From contig NZ_JADBEM010000001.1 in assembly GCF_014873875.1 (NCBI RefSeq), forward strand, positions 8,308,001-8,372,000: 64,000 nucleotides of DNA, in the 5' to 3' direction. The position numbers and the translations under genes are program-made. The notes beneath the pieces are model-generated. The model saw nothing but the letters and a program-made list of their open reading frames with translations, was not told the DNA's origin and searched no databases. Shown here piece after piece: positions 1 to 9,137 of this stretch (position 1 is its first letter; each line of letters begins with the position of its first letter). This DNA comes from Actinopolymorpha pittospori (GTDB lineage: Bacteria > Actinomycetota > Actinomycetes > Propionibacteriales > Actinopolymorphaceae).

Positions 1-1349
1 TCGAGGCCCATCACGGTGAGCGAGGTCTGGAAGTCGTCGTCGGTCCAGCCCTCCCAGGTGGGGAGGTACAGCACAGTGAGTGGCCGGTCCGGGGTGAACC
101 GCGGCAGCGGTCCGTGCCAGCGTTCGATCACGTCCAGCTGCGGCCTGCCCACCTCCACGATCTCCTCGTCACGGACACCGACCTGGGCCCGGGCGTAGCG
201 TTCCCGGCCGGCCGGACCCGCCACCCAGATCTGGTCGTAGACCTTGCTGAACGGGTTGAAGCTCGCCACCTTGTCGCTGTCACCGTGGCCGATGAAGACG
301 TGTTTGACCCGTGGCTCCCGGAGCAGGTGGATGTTGTTGCCGACGTTGGCGACGTACATCGCGACCCGCGCGTCGGCGAGCGTGAAGTTCATCAGGTCGA
401 CCTGGTTCGGGATGCACACGATCGGCAGCCGGGTGCGGCCGAGGTTGCGGAGCGCATGTCGCTGGCGGACGAAGACGACGCTTCGATGCGGCATCTTCTC
501 CAGGGTCCGCAGCCACATCTCGGCCTGGTAGAGGGAGTTGGGCGAGCCGCTGAAGTACAGCACCACCTCGGGATGGTGCTGCTCGCGCAGCGCGGCGCTC
601 ACGCCGTCGACGAGGTCCTGGCGGTTGGGCCGGTTGCCGAGCGCCATCAACTGGCGCAGCAACAGCAGGCAGCCGGCGCCGACGACCACGGTGTAGGCGA
701 CCATCACGATCCCGAACGGCCAGAAGTATCCGAGCCACACGCAGATCGCCCCCGCGAGGACCGGCAGCAGGCCGAGCGCGTGCATCCGCGGGTTGAGGCT
801 CTGGACCAGGAAGCGTGGCGGGTCGACGGGCTGGAGCTCCTCGGGCAGGTCGACGTTGCGTACCTCGACCGACGGCAGCAGTCGCCTGCGGACCAGGGTG
901 AGCATTCCGAGGTAGCCGATCCGAAAGACCGGCACGCCGAGCGCGACGATGCTGATGACCAGCAGCTCCGGGCGGCTCATCTCGCGGTTGGCGTCGGTGA
1001 TGGCGACGAGGAGCAGCAGCAGGAAGATCTGCACGAACGCCCGGTGGGAGATGCCGAACTGGGCCCGACGGAGCAGAGCCACCACCGGCCGGAAGCGCCG
1101 CTCGACGAGGAGGTCCAGCGCCGAGGCGACCAGCAGGAACGCCGCGAAGGCGAGCGGGCTGGCGAGGATCGCGGTGATGACCAGGGCGGCGTAGCTCGCG
1201 GTGAGCGCGGTGAGTACGCCGATCAGGGATCCGCGGCGGGCGAGCATGTGCAGCACGTGCAGTTTCTCCCAGGGGTTCGGCATCGAGGCAGCGTAGGTAC
1301 GCCACCGTCGGGCGCGGCGGGGTGGGGACGCGTTCGGTCGCACCTCCAC
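1..1349 (-). CDS. TagF/TarL-like CDP-alditol phosphotransferase (3' end outside window)
   Basis: The visible part belongs to the CDP-glycerol/CDP-ribitol glycerophosphotransferase family, which polymerises alditol phosphates into teichoic-acid-like wall polymers at the inner membrane face. The N-terminal third holds about six hydrophobic segments; after it come family stretches such as HVFIGHGDSDK and VLYLPTWEGW, closely matched in the next gene. The gene runs off the left edge, so its C-terminus is missing. I chose the GTG at 1349 because it lies exactly four bases after the stop of the upstream gene, the same TGA-N4-start spacing seen at the next junction; a GTG at 1343 and an ATG at 1283 are alternatives. 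Glycerol versus ribitol specificity cannot be read from the sequence. Confidence 0.8.
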   Translation of the reverse strand, partial: MEVRPNASPPRRARRWRTYAASMPNPWEKLHVLHMLARRGSLIGVLTALTASYAALVITAILASPLAFAAFLLVASALDLLVERRFRPVVALLRRAQFGISHRAFVQIFLLLLLVAITDANREMSRPELLVISIVALGVPVFRIGYLGMLTLVRRRLLPSVEVRNVDLPEELQPVDPPRFLVQSLNPRMHALGLLPVLAGAICVWLGYFWPFGIVMVAYTVVVGAGCLLLLRQLMALGNRPNRQDLVDGVSAALREQHHPEVVLYFSGSPNSLYQAEMWLRTLEKMPHRSVVFVRQRHALRNLGRTRLPIVCIPNQVDLMNFTLADARVAMYVANVGNNIHLLREPRVKHVFIGHGDSDKVASFNPFSKVYDQIWVAGPAGRERYARAQVGVRDEEIVEVGRPQLDVIERWHGPLPRFTPDRPLTVLYLPTWEGWTDDDFQTSLTVMGL

Positions 1350-1353
1350 GGTG

Positions 1354-3273
1354 TCAGGGCAGGTAGCTCACCGAGCCGGCCACCGCCTTCCGCATGCGTT
1401 CGAGGGCAGGGGGCTCCGGTGGGCCGAGCAGCTGTGCGCGGAGCACGGCGCGTTCGGCGGCCGCGGGATCAGCTTGCCCACGACCGGCGGCCAACAGTCG
1501 CACGAGACCGTCACTGTCTGGATCGACCAGGTAACCGCCGCGACTCGAGGGGTACCGAGCGGCGAAGTCGGCATCGGTCAGGCCGGCGGGGTTGGTGACG
1601 CCGTACGGGCGGCCGCTCGCCAGGAAATCGGTGATGACGCTCGACACGTCGGCGAGCAGGATGTCGGCCGCGGCGAAGCAGGCGTACAGGCTGAAGTGGG
1701 GGCCGGGCACGACCAGGTGCCCCGCCTGCCCGGGCGGGATCGCGAGCTGCTCTCCGGCCCACGCAGCCTGGGCGGTGACCTCCTCGATCCGGGAGGTCCG
1801 GACCGGTGCGCTCACGACGTCCAGCTCGTCGCGGTTCGGCCCGCTCATCCGGGCCGGCGACACCGGCCGGGGCACCTGCGCACCGCCCAGGGCGGCGACG
1901 ATCTCGCGGTGGGCCCGGGCGACCGCCGGGTCGCGGCTGCCGAGCAGCGGATGCGGACGGTAGAGCACGCGGACGTCGGGTTCGGCGAGGAGCCGCTCGA
2001 GGAGCTCCCGGGCGCCGGCACCGACCGAGGTCTGGTGCGGCTCGTCGCCGTACCCCTCCCAGGTCGGCGCGAACAGCACGGTCAACCGGCCCTCCCCGCC
2101 CGTGCGCGAGGCGCGCACCACGTCGTCCCGACCGGCCACCTGGTCCAGTTGGGGTCGACCGATCTCCACCACCCGTGCGGGGTCGACGCCGATGCCCGCT
2201 TCCTCGAACCGCTCCCGGGCGGCCGGACCGGCGACCCAGACCTCGTCGTAGGCCTTGAGGAACGGGTTGGTGGTGACGCCCTTGTCGCTGTCCCCGTGAC
2301 CGACGAAGACATGGCGGACGCCGCGGCGGCGGAGCAGGTGCAGGTTGTTCACCGCGTGCGAGACGTACAAGGCGACCCGCAGGTGCGGCAGCGGCTGCTC
2401 CATCAGGACGGTGCCGGGCTCGACGAACAGCACCGGCACGGTCGTCGGTCCGAGCAGGCGCAGCGTCTCCCGGTCACGCAGGATCAGCAGGGTCGGTACG
2501 TCCAGACGTTCGAGCGTCTCGACCCACGCCTCGAGCTGGTAGAGCGTGTCCGGCCCGGAGCCGAAGTGCACCGCCATCTCGGGTGCGAGGTCGGCCAGTG
2601 CGCGGTCGATCGCCGCCCGGAGCCGCGGGCGGCTCACCCGCCGCATCGCGACGACGGCGCAGGCCAGCGTCGCCACCCCGGCCAGGACGAGCACGACCGC
2701 GGCGGCGGCGCCCACGGTCAGTGAGTCGGGCGAGCCGACCGCGACGGCGAGGGCCGCCCCGCCCACGAACAGCAGGTCGGGCCAGCCGAGCGTCTCCTCG
2801 GCGTCCCGGCCGAGGATCACGGGCAGGGCGCGCGGGATCCGCGGCGAGCCGAGCGGGAGGCCGCGGCTCAGCACCGGCATCTTGCGGCGCTGCCGCAGGA
2901 GTTCGGCGAGCCCGCCGCCGGCGGCGCGCAGGGCGACCAGGGTGATCAGGCCCGCGAAGGCCGGGACGTACCACTCGCGCGGCACGTCGGAGCGCAGCAA
3001 CAGCGCGAGCACCGCGACGCCGCGCACCAGCCCACGCCACGGGGCGCCGAGGCCGACCCGACCGGACGCCCAGACGACGAACGGCGCCCGGCGCGGGAGC
3101 ACGACCTCCAGCGCGGTGAGCACCACCGCCGCCGCGAGGAATCCCCAGGCGGTGGGGACCAGGGCGGTCACGAGGAGCGCGAGGTGGGCGAGCGCCAGCA
3201 TGCCGGCCAGGCCGAGTGGGACCCGGCCGGTGTCGGGCGCTGGCGCCCGCTCGGTGATCTGGATCAGGCGCAC
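1354..3273 (-). CDS. TagF/TarL-like poly(alditol phosphate) polymerase
   Basis: A protein of 639 residues with about six N-terminal membrane segments (roughly residues 20-260) followed by a CDP-glycerol glycerophosphotransferase domain containing HVFVGHGDSDKG, EIGRPQLDQV and VLFAPTWEGYGD. It should add alditol phosphate units from a CDP-alditol to a growing wall polymer. It is a paralogue of the following gene. The reading frame stays open upstream to 3630, but that extension is arginine/proline-rich shadow sequence inside the previous gene, so I start at the GTG four bases after that gene's stop. Its direct neighbour is a probable CDP-ribitol synthase, which favours ribitol phosphate as substrate; this is inference. 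Confidence 0.83.
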   Translation of the reverse strand: MRLIQITERAPAPDTGRVPLGLAGMLALAHLALLVTALVPTAWGFLAAAVVLTALEVVLPRRAPFVVWASGRVGLGAPWRGLVRGVAVLALLLRSDVPREWYVPAFAGLITLVALRAAGGGLAELLRQRRKMPVLSRGLPLGSPRIPRALPVILGRDAEETLGWPDLLFVGGAALAVAVGSPDSLTVGAAAAVVLVLAGVATLACAVVAMRRVSRPRLRAAIDRALADLAPEMAVHFGSGPDTLYQLEAWVETLERLDVPTLLILRDRETLRLLGPTTVPVLFVEPGTVLMEQPLPHLRVALYVSHAVNNLHLLRRRGVRHVFVGHGDSDKGVTTNPFLKAYDEVWVAGPAARERFEEAGIGVDPARVVEIGRPQLDQVAGRDDVVRASRTGGEGRLTVLFAPTWEGYGDEPHQTSVGAGARELLERLLAEPDVRVLYRPHPLLGSRDPAVARAHREIVAALGGAQVPRPVSPARMSGPNRDELDVVSAPVRTSRIEEVTAQAAWAGEQLAIPPGQAGHLVVPGPHFSLYACFAAADILLADVSSVITDFLASGRPYGVTNPAGLTDADFAARYPSSRGGYLVDPDSDGLVRLLAAGRGQADPAAAERAVLRAQLLGPPEPPALERMRKAVAGSVSYLP

Positions 3274-3277
3274 GAGC

Positions 3278-4876
3278 TCAGCCGCGGCGTCTCGAGTCGA
3301 CCTCGCCCTCGTCCAGCCCGGGGTCGAGGCCGCGGCCGGTGCCGTTCCCGGCGGCCTCCTCCTCGACGTGCTCGAGCGCGGCCGAGATGTCGAGGGCCGG
3401 GTCTTCGTCCTCCGGGGGCGCCGTGACGGGCGAGGGCGCGGGTTCGAGGCGTACGTCGACGACGTTGCCCGTCTGGTCCGACAGCAGCACGTCGAGGGAC
3501 GCCAGGCCGACGTCGCGCGCCGGCAGCAGCGTCTCCGGCGGCTCCTCCCCGAACGCGCGGCTGCGCATCGGGGTCTGGGTGCGCTCGGGGTTGATGCAGT
3601 TGACCTGGATCCCGTCGGCGGCCCACTCATCGGACAGCGCCTGGGTGAGGTTGACCACAGCCGCCTTGGCCGAGGAGTACAGGCTGTAGCCGGCCCGGCC
3701 CCTCGTGTAGGAGCTGGAGGTGAACAGCAGGAGGTGACCGCCGGACTCCGCGAGGTAGCGGTGCGCGGCGCGGGCGACGTAGACCGGGCCGAGCAGGTTG
3801 ACCTGGAGGCTCTCGGTGATGAGCTCGTCGGGGCAGTCGGCCAGCGGCGCCGTGTGGAGCACGCCGGCGGTCACCGCGACGTAGTCGATCCGGCCGGACT
3901 TCTCATAGGCCTGTTCCAGCGCGGCCCTGACCTGCTCGGGATCCTCGACGTGGGTGCCGGTGGCCGAGCGGCTGAAGCAGAAGACGGTCGCTCCGAACCG
4001 CCGCGCGGCTTCGCCAATCTCGGCGCCGATGCCGTAGCTCCCGCCGAACACCACCAACGTCTTGCCGGCCAGCACCTCACTCGCCCGGTCGGTCGAGACG
4101 GGGCTCGGCGGGGTGTGCGAGCCGAGCCGGAACAGCTGGTCGGCGAGGAACACGTCGATCGGGTAGGTCACCTTCATGTTGCGCTCGGACCCCTCGACCA
4201 CCGTGATGGGAACGTCGGGCAGGTAGCGCAGCACCACCGAGCAGTCGTCGGTGGCGGTGAAGTGCGGGTCCTTCGCGGCGAGCTCGTAGGCCCTGCGGAT
4301 GGTCGACAGCCGGAAGGCCTGGGGCGTCTGCCCACGCCGCAGCCGGTCGCGGCTCGGGATGTCGGTGATGATCCCCTCGTCCACGACGATGATCGTGTCG
4401 GCCGAGGTGATGGCGACGTCGACGGCGGCGAAGGTGTCGAGCGCACGGACACAGTCGGTGATGATCCGCTGGTCGAGGAGTGGGCGTACGGCGTCGTGGA
4501 AGAGCACCTTCGCCTCCTCCGGGCCGACCGCCTCGAGCGCACGGTGCGTGGTGTCGTTACGCGTCGTGCCGCCTTCGAGCACCCGGGTGACCTTGCGGAA
4601 TCCGGCGTTGCGGATGATCTTCTCCGCGTCACCGGTCCAGCCCGGCGCCATCATGACGATGACCTCATCGATGTCCGGAGCGTTCTCGAACACCTCCAGG
4701 GTGTGTTCGAGGAGGGGCTTGCCCGCGACTTTGAGTAGCTGTTTGGGCACACGAAGACCCACCCGGCTACCGGTTCCGCCGGCCAGGACGACCGCCACCG
4801 CCCGGAGTGGCTCACTCGGCCCGGTCCCCTGCTCCGATGGTGTGCCGGGCGTCGGTTCGGGCGTCGGGTCGGCCAC
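3278..4876 (-). CDS. fused IspD-like cytidylyltransferase and short-chain reductase (probable CDP-ribitol synthase)
   Basis: A 532-residue two-domain enzyme. The first half is an IspD/TarI-type cytidylyltransferase with LAGGTGSRVG near residue 31, PKQLLKVAGKP and FHDAVRPL. The second half is a short-chain dehydrogenase with a glycine-rich VVFGGSYGIG nucleotide site and a YSSAK catalytic pair. This is the layout of Haemophilus Bcs1/Acs1, which reduces ribulose 5-phosphate and makes CDP-ribitol, so a TarI+TarJ function in one chain is likely. A charged tail of about 60 residues follows the reductase. The GTG start at 4876 has an AGAGGGG stretch upstream; an upstream start at 4957 would add a poorly conserved leader. 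It heads a three-gene operon with two polymerases. Confidence 0.85.
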   Translation of the reverse strand: MADPTPEPTPGTPSEQGTGPSEPLRAVAVVLAGGTGSRVGLRVPKQLLKVAGKPLLEHTLEVFENAPDIDEVIVMMAPGWTGDAEKIIRNAGFRKVTRVLEGGTTRNDTTHRALEAVGPEEAKVLFHDAVRPLLDQRIITDCVRALDTFAAVDVAITSADTIIVVDEGIITDIPSRDRLRRGQTPQAFRLSTIRRAYELAAKDPHFTATDDCSVVLRYLPDVPITVVEGSERNMKVTYPIDVFLADQLFRLGSHTPPSPVSTDRASEVLAGKTLVVFGGSYGIGAEIGEAARRFGATVFCFSRSATGTHVEDPEQVRAALEQAYEKSGRIDYVAVTAGVLHTAPLADCPDELITESLQVNLLGPVYVARAAHRYLAESGGHLLLFTSSSYTRGRAGYSLYSSAKAAVVNLTQALSDEWAADGIQVNCINPERTQTPMRSRAFGEEPPETLLPARDVGLASLDVLLSDQTGNVVDVRLEPAPSPVTAPPEDEDPALDISAALEHVEEEAAGNGTGRGLDPGLDEGEVDSRRRG

Positions 4877-5122
4877 GGTCGCGTCACATCCCCTCTTGTG
4901 GGTCTTGTTGGTCAACCAGGGTTTACCAGACTCTGGCCGGGTGTTCCCGGTCCTCACCTGGCTCCCTTCGGTCCAAGGATGCTAGTTGCCCCGCCTTGGT
5001 GTCGTCTCGTCGCCCGGTGTCACGAAGGGTTCACGCGCCGCCGGGCCGGGTCGGTCGCACGCCACACCCGGCCGGCTCGGATAGCCTCACGCAAGCAAGC
5101 AGAAGCCACGAGGGCGGGACAC
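4877..5122. promoter_or_regulatory. divergent promoter region between CDP-ribitol synthase and TarS-like genes
   Basis: The 246 bases between two divergent wall-polymer genes must hold both promoters. I see no convincing -35/-10 pair or long inverted repeat. The only clear element is the GAGGGCGGG ribosome binding site just before the ATG at 5123. Confidence 0.4.
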
Positions 5123-7192
5123 ATGGCGAAGGCACTCAAGGTGAGCGTGGTCGTTCCGGTCTACAACCCCGGGCCCTACATCGAGGACTGCGTAGCGTCC
5201 CTGATGCGACAGAGCCTGCCCGACGACGAGTACGAAGCGATCTTCGTCGACGACGGGTCGACCGACGAGACGCCGGCCCGGCTGGACGCGCTCGCCGCCG
5301 AGCACCCGCACCTGCACGTGATCCACCAGGAGAACTCCGGCTGGTCGGGCAAGCCACGCAACGTCGGCATCGCCGCGGCCCGTGGCGAGTACGTCTTCTT
5401 CGTCGACAACGACGACTGGATCGGCGACGAGGCGCTGGAGCGGATGTACGCCTTCGCCAAGGCGAACGACTCCGACATCGTCATCGGCAAGATGGCGGGC
5501 AAGGGTCGTGGCGTACCCCGCGAGCTCTTCCGGCGCAGCTACCCCCGCGCGACGCTGGCCAACGCGCCGCTGATCGACAGCCTCACGCCGCACAAGATGT
5601 TCCGGAAGGCCTTCCTCGACGACCACCAGCTGCGCTTTCCGGAGGGCCGGCGCCGGCTCGAGGACCACGTCTTCGTGACCGCGGCGTTCTTCGCCGCCGA
5701 GACGATCTCGGTGCTGAGCGACTACGTCTGCTACTACCACGTACGCCGGGAGGACGCCTCCAACGCCGGCTTCCAGCGGCTGGAGCCCAAGGGCTACTTC
5801 GCCAACCTCACCGAGGCACTCGACATCGTCGAGAAGAACACCGACCCGGGCCCGCTGCGTGACCGGCTCTACCGCCGCTGGTTCCGGGTCGAGATGATCG
5901 AGCGGTTGCGTGGGCGGCGGCTGCTGCAGGTCCCGGCCGAGGACCAGCGCGCGCTGTTCGAGGAGATCCGGCGGATCTCGGGTGAGCGTTTCGGCCCGGG
6001 CGTGGCCGAGGGTCTGCCGCCGAGCCAGCGGATCGTGGCGGCGCTGATCCACGCCGACCGGTTGGACGACCTGGTCCGCCTGGCGGAGTGGGAGACCTCG
6101 ATCGTCAACCACGCCGAACTCGACGACCTCGGCTGGTACGAAGGCGCGCTGCAGCTCGCGCTCACCTGTGAGCTTCGCGCCGGACGGGCACCGGTCGGCT
6201 ACGTCCATGCCGACGGCCAGGACGTCCTCGTGCCTCCGCTCGCCGACGACGCGGCCGGTGCGTTGCCCGACGCCGACCTGGACGCCACCGCCCGCCTCAA
6301 CCAGAGCCGGGTCGACGTCCTGCTCCGCTCCCGGGAGACGGCCGCGGAGTACTTCCTGCCGGTGACCTTCACCTCCTCCCGGCGTGCCCTCGGTGGAAGC
6401 GACGGGGACGCTGAGAGCTTCCGGTTCCTCCTGCACGGCGAGGCGAGGCTCGACCCGACGACCGCGGGCGGCGGTGTCCCGCTCGAACGCGGAATCTGGG
6501 ACGTCGTCGCCAGGATCACCAGCTGTGGCTGGACCAAGGACGCCCGCCTCGGATCGGTCCGCTCGGTGCGCGCCTCGCGGCACTGCGTGCCCGCCGTTCT
6601 CGGCGATCCGGCCGTGGCGGTGACTCCGTACTGGACCGACAAGGGCAACCTCTCCGTCGACGTCGGCGAGAAGACCTCCCGGCTACGCCAGGAACTGCTG
6701 TTCCCCACCGCGCCCTCGCTGGCGACGGCCGGAAGCGACCTCGTGCTCACCCTGCCGCTCCGCGCCGTCACCGCCGCGGAGGTGGCGGGCGCCGTCCGGC
6801 TCGTCCACGAGGACTCCGGGGCCATGGTGGACGCGGCCGCGGTCCTCGCCCCCGCCGTGCACGCCGGAGTGGGTCGTTCCGACCTGTCGGCGCGGCTGTC
6901 GCGGTCCGACCTGGGGGTCGGCCGGTGGTCCGTCCAGGTCCGGCTGGTCACCCCCGACCACGGTGGTTTCACGCCGCTACCGGTGAGCGTGACCGTTCCC
7001 TCCGGACCGGGCGCTCCGGTCGTCGAGGCGCTGGATCGGTCCACCACCCGCGAGGCGCGCACCGACGAAGGACCCGAGGAACGCACCGAAGGCTTCCGAT
7101 CCGAGCTCGGCGCCTGGCTCCGGACCGGTCGCCGCCTCGCCCGCCGGGCCGGCGGGAGGCTCACCCGCCAGGTCCGACGATCCCGCGGCTGA
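5123..7192 (+). CDS. TarS-like family 2 glycosyltransferase
   Basis: A 689-residue GT2 enzyme. The N-terminal GT-A domain (about residues 5-230) starts VSVVVPVYN, has VDDGSTDETP and a VDNDDWIG metal-binding stretch, and contains the run SGKPRNVG and the pair GRGVP / LTPHKMFRK. From memory these segments line up with Staphylococcus TarS, which decorates poly(ribitol phosphate) wall teichoic acid with GlcNAc. The long C-terminal part (from about 330) is beta-rich in appearance and may be the oligomerisation and polymer-binding region of that family. ATG 5123 is preceded by GAGGGCGGG. It diverges from the CDP-ribitol gene, which supports a wall-polymer role; the sugar donor is not predictable. 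Confidence 0.8.
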   Translation: MAKALKVSVVVPVYNPGPYIEDCVASLMRQSLPDDEYEAIFVDDGSTDETPARLDALAAEHPHLHVIHQENSGWSGKPRNVGIAAARGEYVFFVDNDDWIGDEALERMYAFAKANDSDIVIGKMAGKGRGVPRELFRRSYPRATLANAPLIDSLTPHKMFRKAFLDDHQLRFPEGRRRLEDHVFVTAAFFAAETISVLSDYVCYYHVRREDASNAGFQRLEPKGYFANLTEALDIVEKNTDPGPLRDRLYRRWFRVEMIERLRGRRLLQVPAEDQRALFEEIRRISGERFGPGVAEGLPPSQRIVAALIHADRLDDLVRLAEWETSIVNHAELDDLGWYEGALQLALTCELRAGRAPVGYVHADGQDVLVPPLADDAAGALPDADLDATARLNQSRVDVLLRSRETAAEYFLPVTFTSSRRALGGSDGDAESFRFLLHGEARLDPTTAGGGVPLERGIWDVVARITSCGWTKDARLGSVRSVRASRHCVPAVLGDPAVAVTPYWTDKGNLSVDVGEKTSRLRQELLFPTAPSLATAGSDLVLTLPLRAVTAAEVAGAVRLVHEDSGAMVDAAAVLAPAVHAGVGRSDLSARLSRSDLGVGRWSVQVRLVTPDHGGFTPLPVSVTVPSGPGAPVVEALDRSTTREARTDEGPEERTEGFRSELGAWLRTGRRLARRAGGRLTRQVRRSRG

Positions 7193-7299
7193 CGTCCCTC
7201 TCACACAGACCCGATCTCACACGACCCCGACACCGGACCGCGCGCCCCATCCCGAACGCCCACCCGAAACCACCGCCGCCACGGACAAGGAGTGAACAC

Positions 7300-7902
7300 G
7301 TGCAGCCCCTGAGTATCGACGGTGCCTGGGTCGCCGAACCCCCCGTCTATCCAGACGATCGCGGCCTCTTCACGCCCTGGTTCTCCGGCGAGGAGTTCCG
7401 CAAGGCGACCGGACACGACCTCGACCTGCGCCAGGCGAACTGCTCGGTCTCCCGCCGCGGCGTGCTTCGCGGCATCCACTTCGCCGACGTACCACCGAGC
7501 CAGGCGAAGTACGTCACCTGCGTACTCGGTGCGCTCCTCGACGTCGTGGTCGACATCCGCGTCGGCTCACCCACCTACCGCCAGTTCGAGGCCGTCCGGC
7601 TCGACGACGAGACCCGCCGCGCGGTCTACCTGAGTGAGGGACTCGGCCATGCCGTGATTGCCCTCACCGACGACGCGACCCTGCTCTACCTGTGTTCGGA
7701 GGGTTTCGCCCCCACCCGCGAGCACGGCGTCCATCCGCTCGACCCCGACCTCGGCATCGACTGGCCGGCCGACCTCGAGCCGGTGCTGTCGGAGAAGGAC
7801 GCCGCCGCCCCGTCGCTGGCGGAGGCCGAGGCGCAGGGTCTGCTGCCGACCTACGAGGCCTGCCAGGCCTACCTCAGCCAACTCCGGTCGCGGGCGCAGT
7901 AG
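7300..7902 (+). CDS. rfbC: dTDP-4-dehydrorhamnose 3,5-epimerase
   Basis: A 200-residue cupin enzyme converting dTDP-4-keto-6-deoxyglucose to the L-lyxo isomer, the third step of dTDP-L-rhamnose synthesis in the cytosol. The RGVLRGIHF stretch carries the catalytic histidine, followed by KYVTCVLG, DVVVDIRVGSPTY and the C-terminal GVHPLDPDLGIDWP typical of RmlC. The GTG start is fixed by a strong AAGGAG five bases before the codon region. The other three rhamnose genes lie just downstream on the opposite strand, so the set is complete but split between two transcripts. Confidence 0.93.
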   Translation: MQPLSIDGAWVAEPPVYPDDRGLFTPWFSGEEFRKATGHDLDLRQANCSVSRRGVLRGIHFADVPPSQAKYVTCVLGALLDVVVDIRVGSPTYRQFEAVRLDDETRRAVYLSEGLGHAVIALTDDATLLYLCSEGFAPTREHGVHPLDPDLGIDWPADLEPVLSEKDAAAPSLAEAEAQGLLPTYEACQAYLSQLRSRAQ

Positions 7903-7926
7903 CCACCCGCCACTGCCCCCACATCA

Positions 7927-7961
7927 CTCCGCCTCCGCGCCCGCACGGCGCGGAGGCGGAG
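7927..7961. terminator. bidirectional hairpin terminator between rfbC and the methyltransferase gene
   Basis: A perfect 15-bp stem (7927-7941 with 7947-7961) closes a 5-base loop between two convergent genes. There is no U-tract, which is normal for high-GC actinomycetes. Extra copies of a GGCGGA unit follow the right arm. Confidence 0.7.
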
Positions 7962-7994
7962 GCGGAGGCGGAAGGCGTGTGGGAAGCGGTCGTC

Positions 7995-8993
7995 CTAGGC
8001 CTTGTGCAGGGTGCGGTAGACGCGCTTGCGGATGGCCCGGCTCCAGTGGTGGGGAAGCCGGTTGAGCACGTTCTTGCCGGCGCTTCGCAGACCGGGCTGA
8101 CGCACCGCGGAGCGGACCAGCCGCTGCGGGAGGGAGCGCGGGCCAGGATCGGGCCGCGGCGCCACCGGCCGGACCTTCGCCCGCGCCGCTGGGGCGCGCC
8201 TGGGTGCCGCCGCCCTGGGCTCGGGCTGCCATCCGGCGAGCGTGAGCGGGTCGGTGGTGGTCTCCCGGAAGGTGACGTCGATGTCCGCGCAGAGCTGGCG
8301 CAGGTCGTCCCAGGAGTCGCTGTCGCGGGCGGCGACGAACGCGGGCCAGAACGCCGCCTCCAGCACCTGGTCGGGCGTCATCGCGCAGCCGCGCTGGATC
8401 AGGACGTCCGGCACCTGCTGCGGGTCGGGCTGGATGTAGGTCTTGATGATCTCGTCGTACTTGTCGGAGAGCACGGTGTTGTCGGGGTCCAGGTTGAGCA
8501 CGACGAGGACGCCGGTCGGGCTGGTGTCCATCAGCGCGAGCACGAGGTCGGGCCGATAACGCTGGAGCACCGGCACGATCTTGTAGACGTCACCGGTCCA
8601 ACCGCCTGTGTGCCGGTCACGCGCCGCCTCGTCGACGTTGCGCGGGAGCATGTCGTCGAAGACGACGACCGTGCCGGGGTTCGCGTGACGCTCGGCGTTG
8701 ATGAAGTCGCGGAGCGCGAACTCGAACAGGTGCATCCCGTCGATGAAGGCGAGGTCGAGCTTCGCGCCCTTCAGGTGTTCGAAGGGGTCCTTGCGCGCGA
8801 AGAAGTCGTCGCTGGTCGCCCGGACCATGTGCAGGTCACAGCGGAGCTCCTTCACCACCTTGAAGGCGGGGTCGACCGCGACGGTGGGCACGCGTGACAA
8901 CGCCAGACTTCGCCCGTCGTTGATGCCCACCTCGAAGTAGGTGCGCGGCTGGGCGACCTCGTGCAACGTACGGAGGAACTCGTGGCGAAGCAC
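7995..8993 (-). CDS. class I SAM-dependent methyltransferase, wall-polymer locus
   Basis: A 332-residue protein whose first 200 residues look like a Methyltransf_24-type class I methyltransferase: TYFEVGINDGRSLAL is the SAM-binding glycine loop, TVAVDP the acidic end of strand 2, and LDLAFIDGMHLFE the following strand. The C-terminal 80 residues are basic and proline-rich, possibly disordered. GTG 8993 is the best start because AAGGAG lies eight bases before it; a GTG at 9002 overlaps that site. It follows rmlD on the same strand after a 144-base gap. A sugar O-methyltransferase acting on the rhamnose-containing polymer is plausible, but the substrate is unknown. Confidence 0.75.
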   Translation of the reverse strand: MLRHEFLRTLHEVAQPRTYFEVGINDGRSLALSRVPTVAVDPAFKVVKELRCDLHMVRATSDDFFARKDPFEHLKGAKLDLAFIDGMHLFEFALRDFINAERHANPGTVVVFDDMLPRNVDEAARDRHTGGWTGDVYKIVPVLQRYRPDLVLALMDTSPTGVLVVLNLDPDNTVLSDKYDEIIKTYIQPDPQQVPDVLIQRGCAMTPDQVLEAAFWPAFVAARDSDSWDDLRQLCADIDVTFRETTTDPLTLAGWQPEPRAAAPRRAPAARAKVRPVAPRPDPGPRSLPQRLVRSAVRQPGLRSAGKNVLNRLPHHWSRAIRKRVYRTLHKA

Positions 8994-9137
8994 AGAACAC
9001 ACTCCTTGCGGCGGCGGTTGTTCAGCGGCGCGGAGCGGCGGCCGAACCATCGACCCTGGCCAGGCGCAGTCGGTCGCACACTTGTGAACGACCGGCGGCT
9101 TCCTGGCTACGCTCCGGTGTCGCGCTCATTGTGGCCC

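Noticed and set aside
2546..4738. 730-codon open frame on the plus strand opposite the wall-polymer genes
   Set aside because: It has shadow composition (Arg, Ser, Pro, Ala), no ribosome binding site and lies antisense to two clear enzymes.
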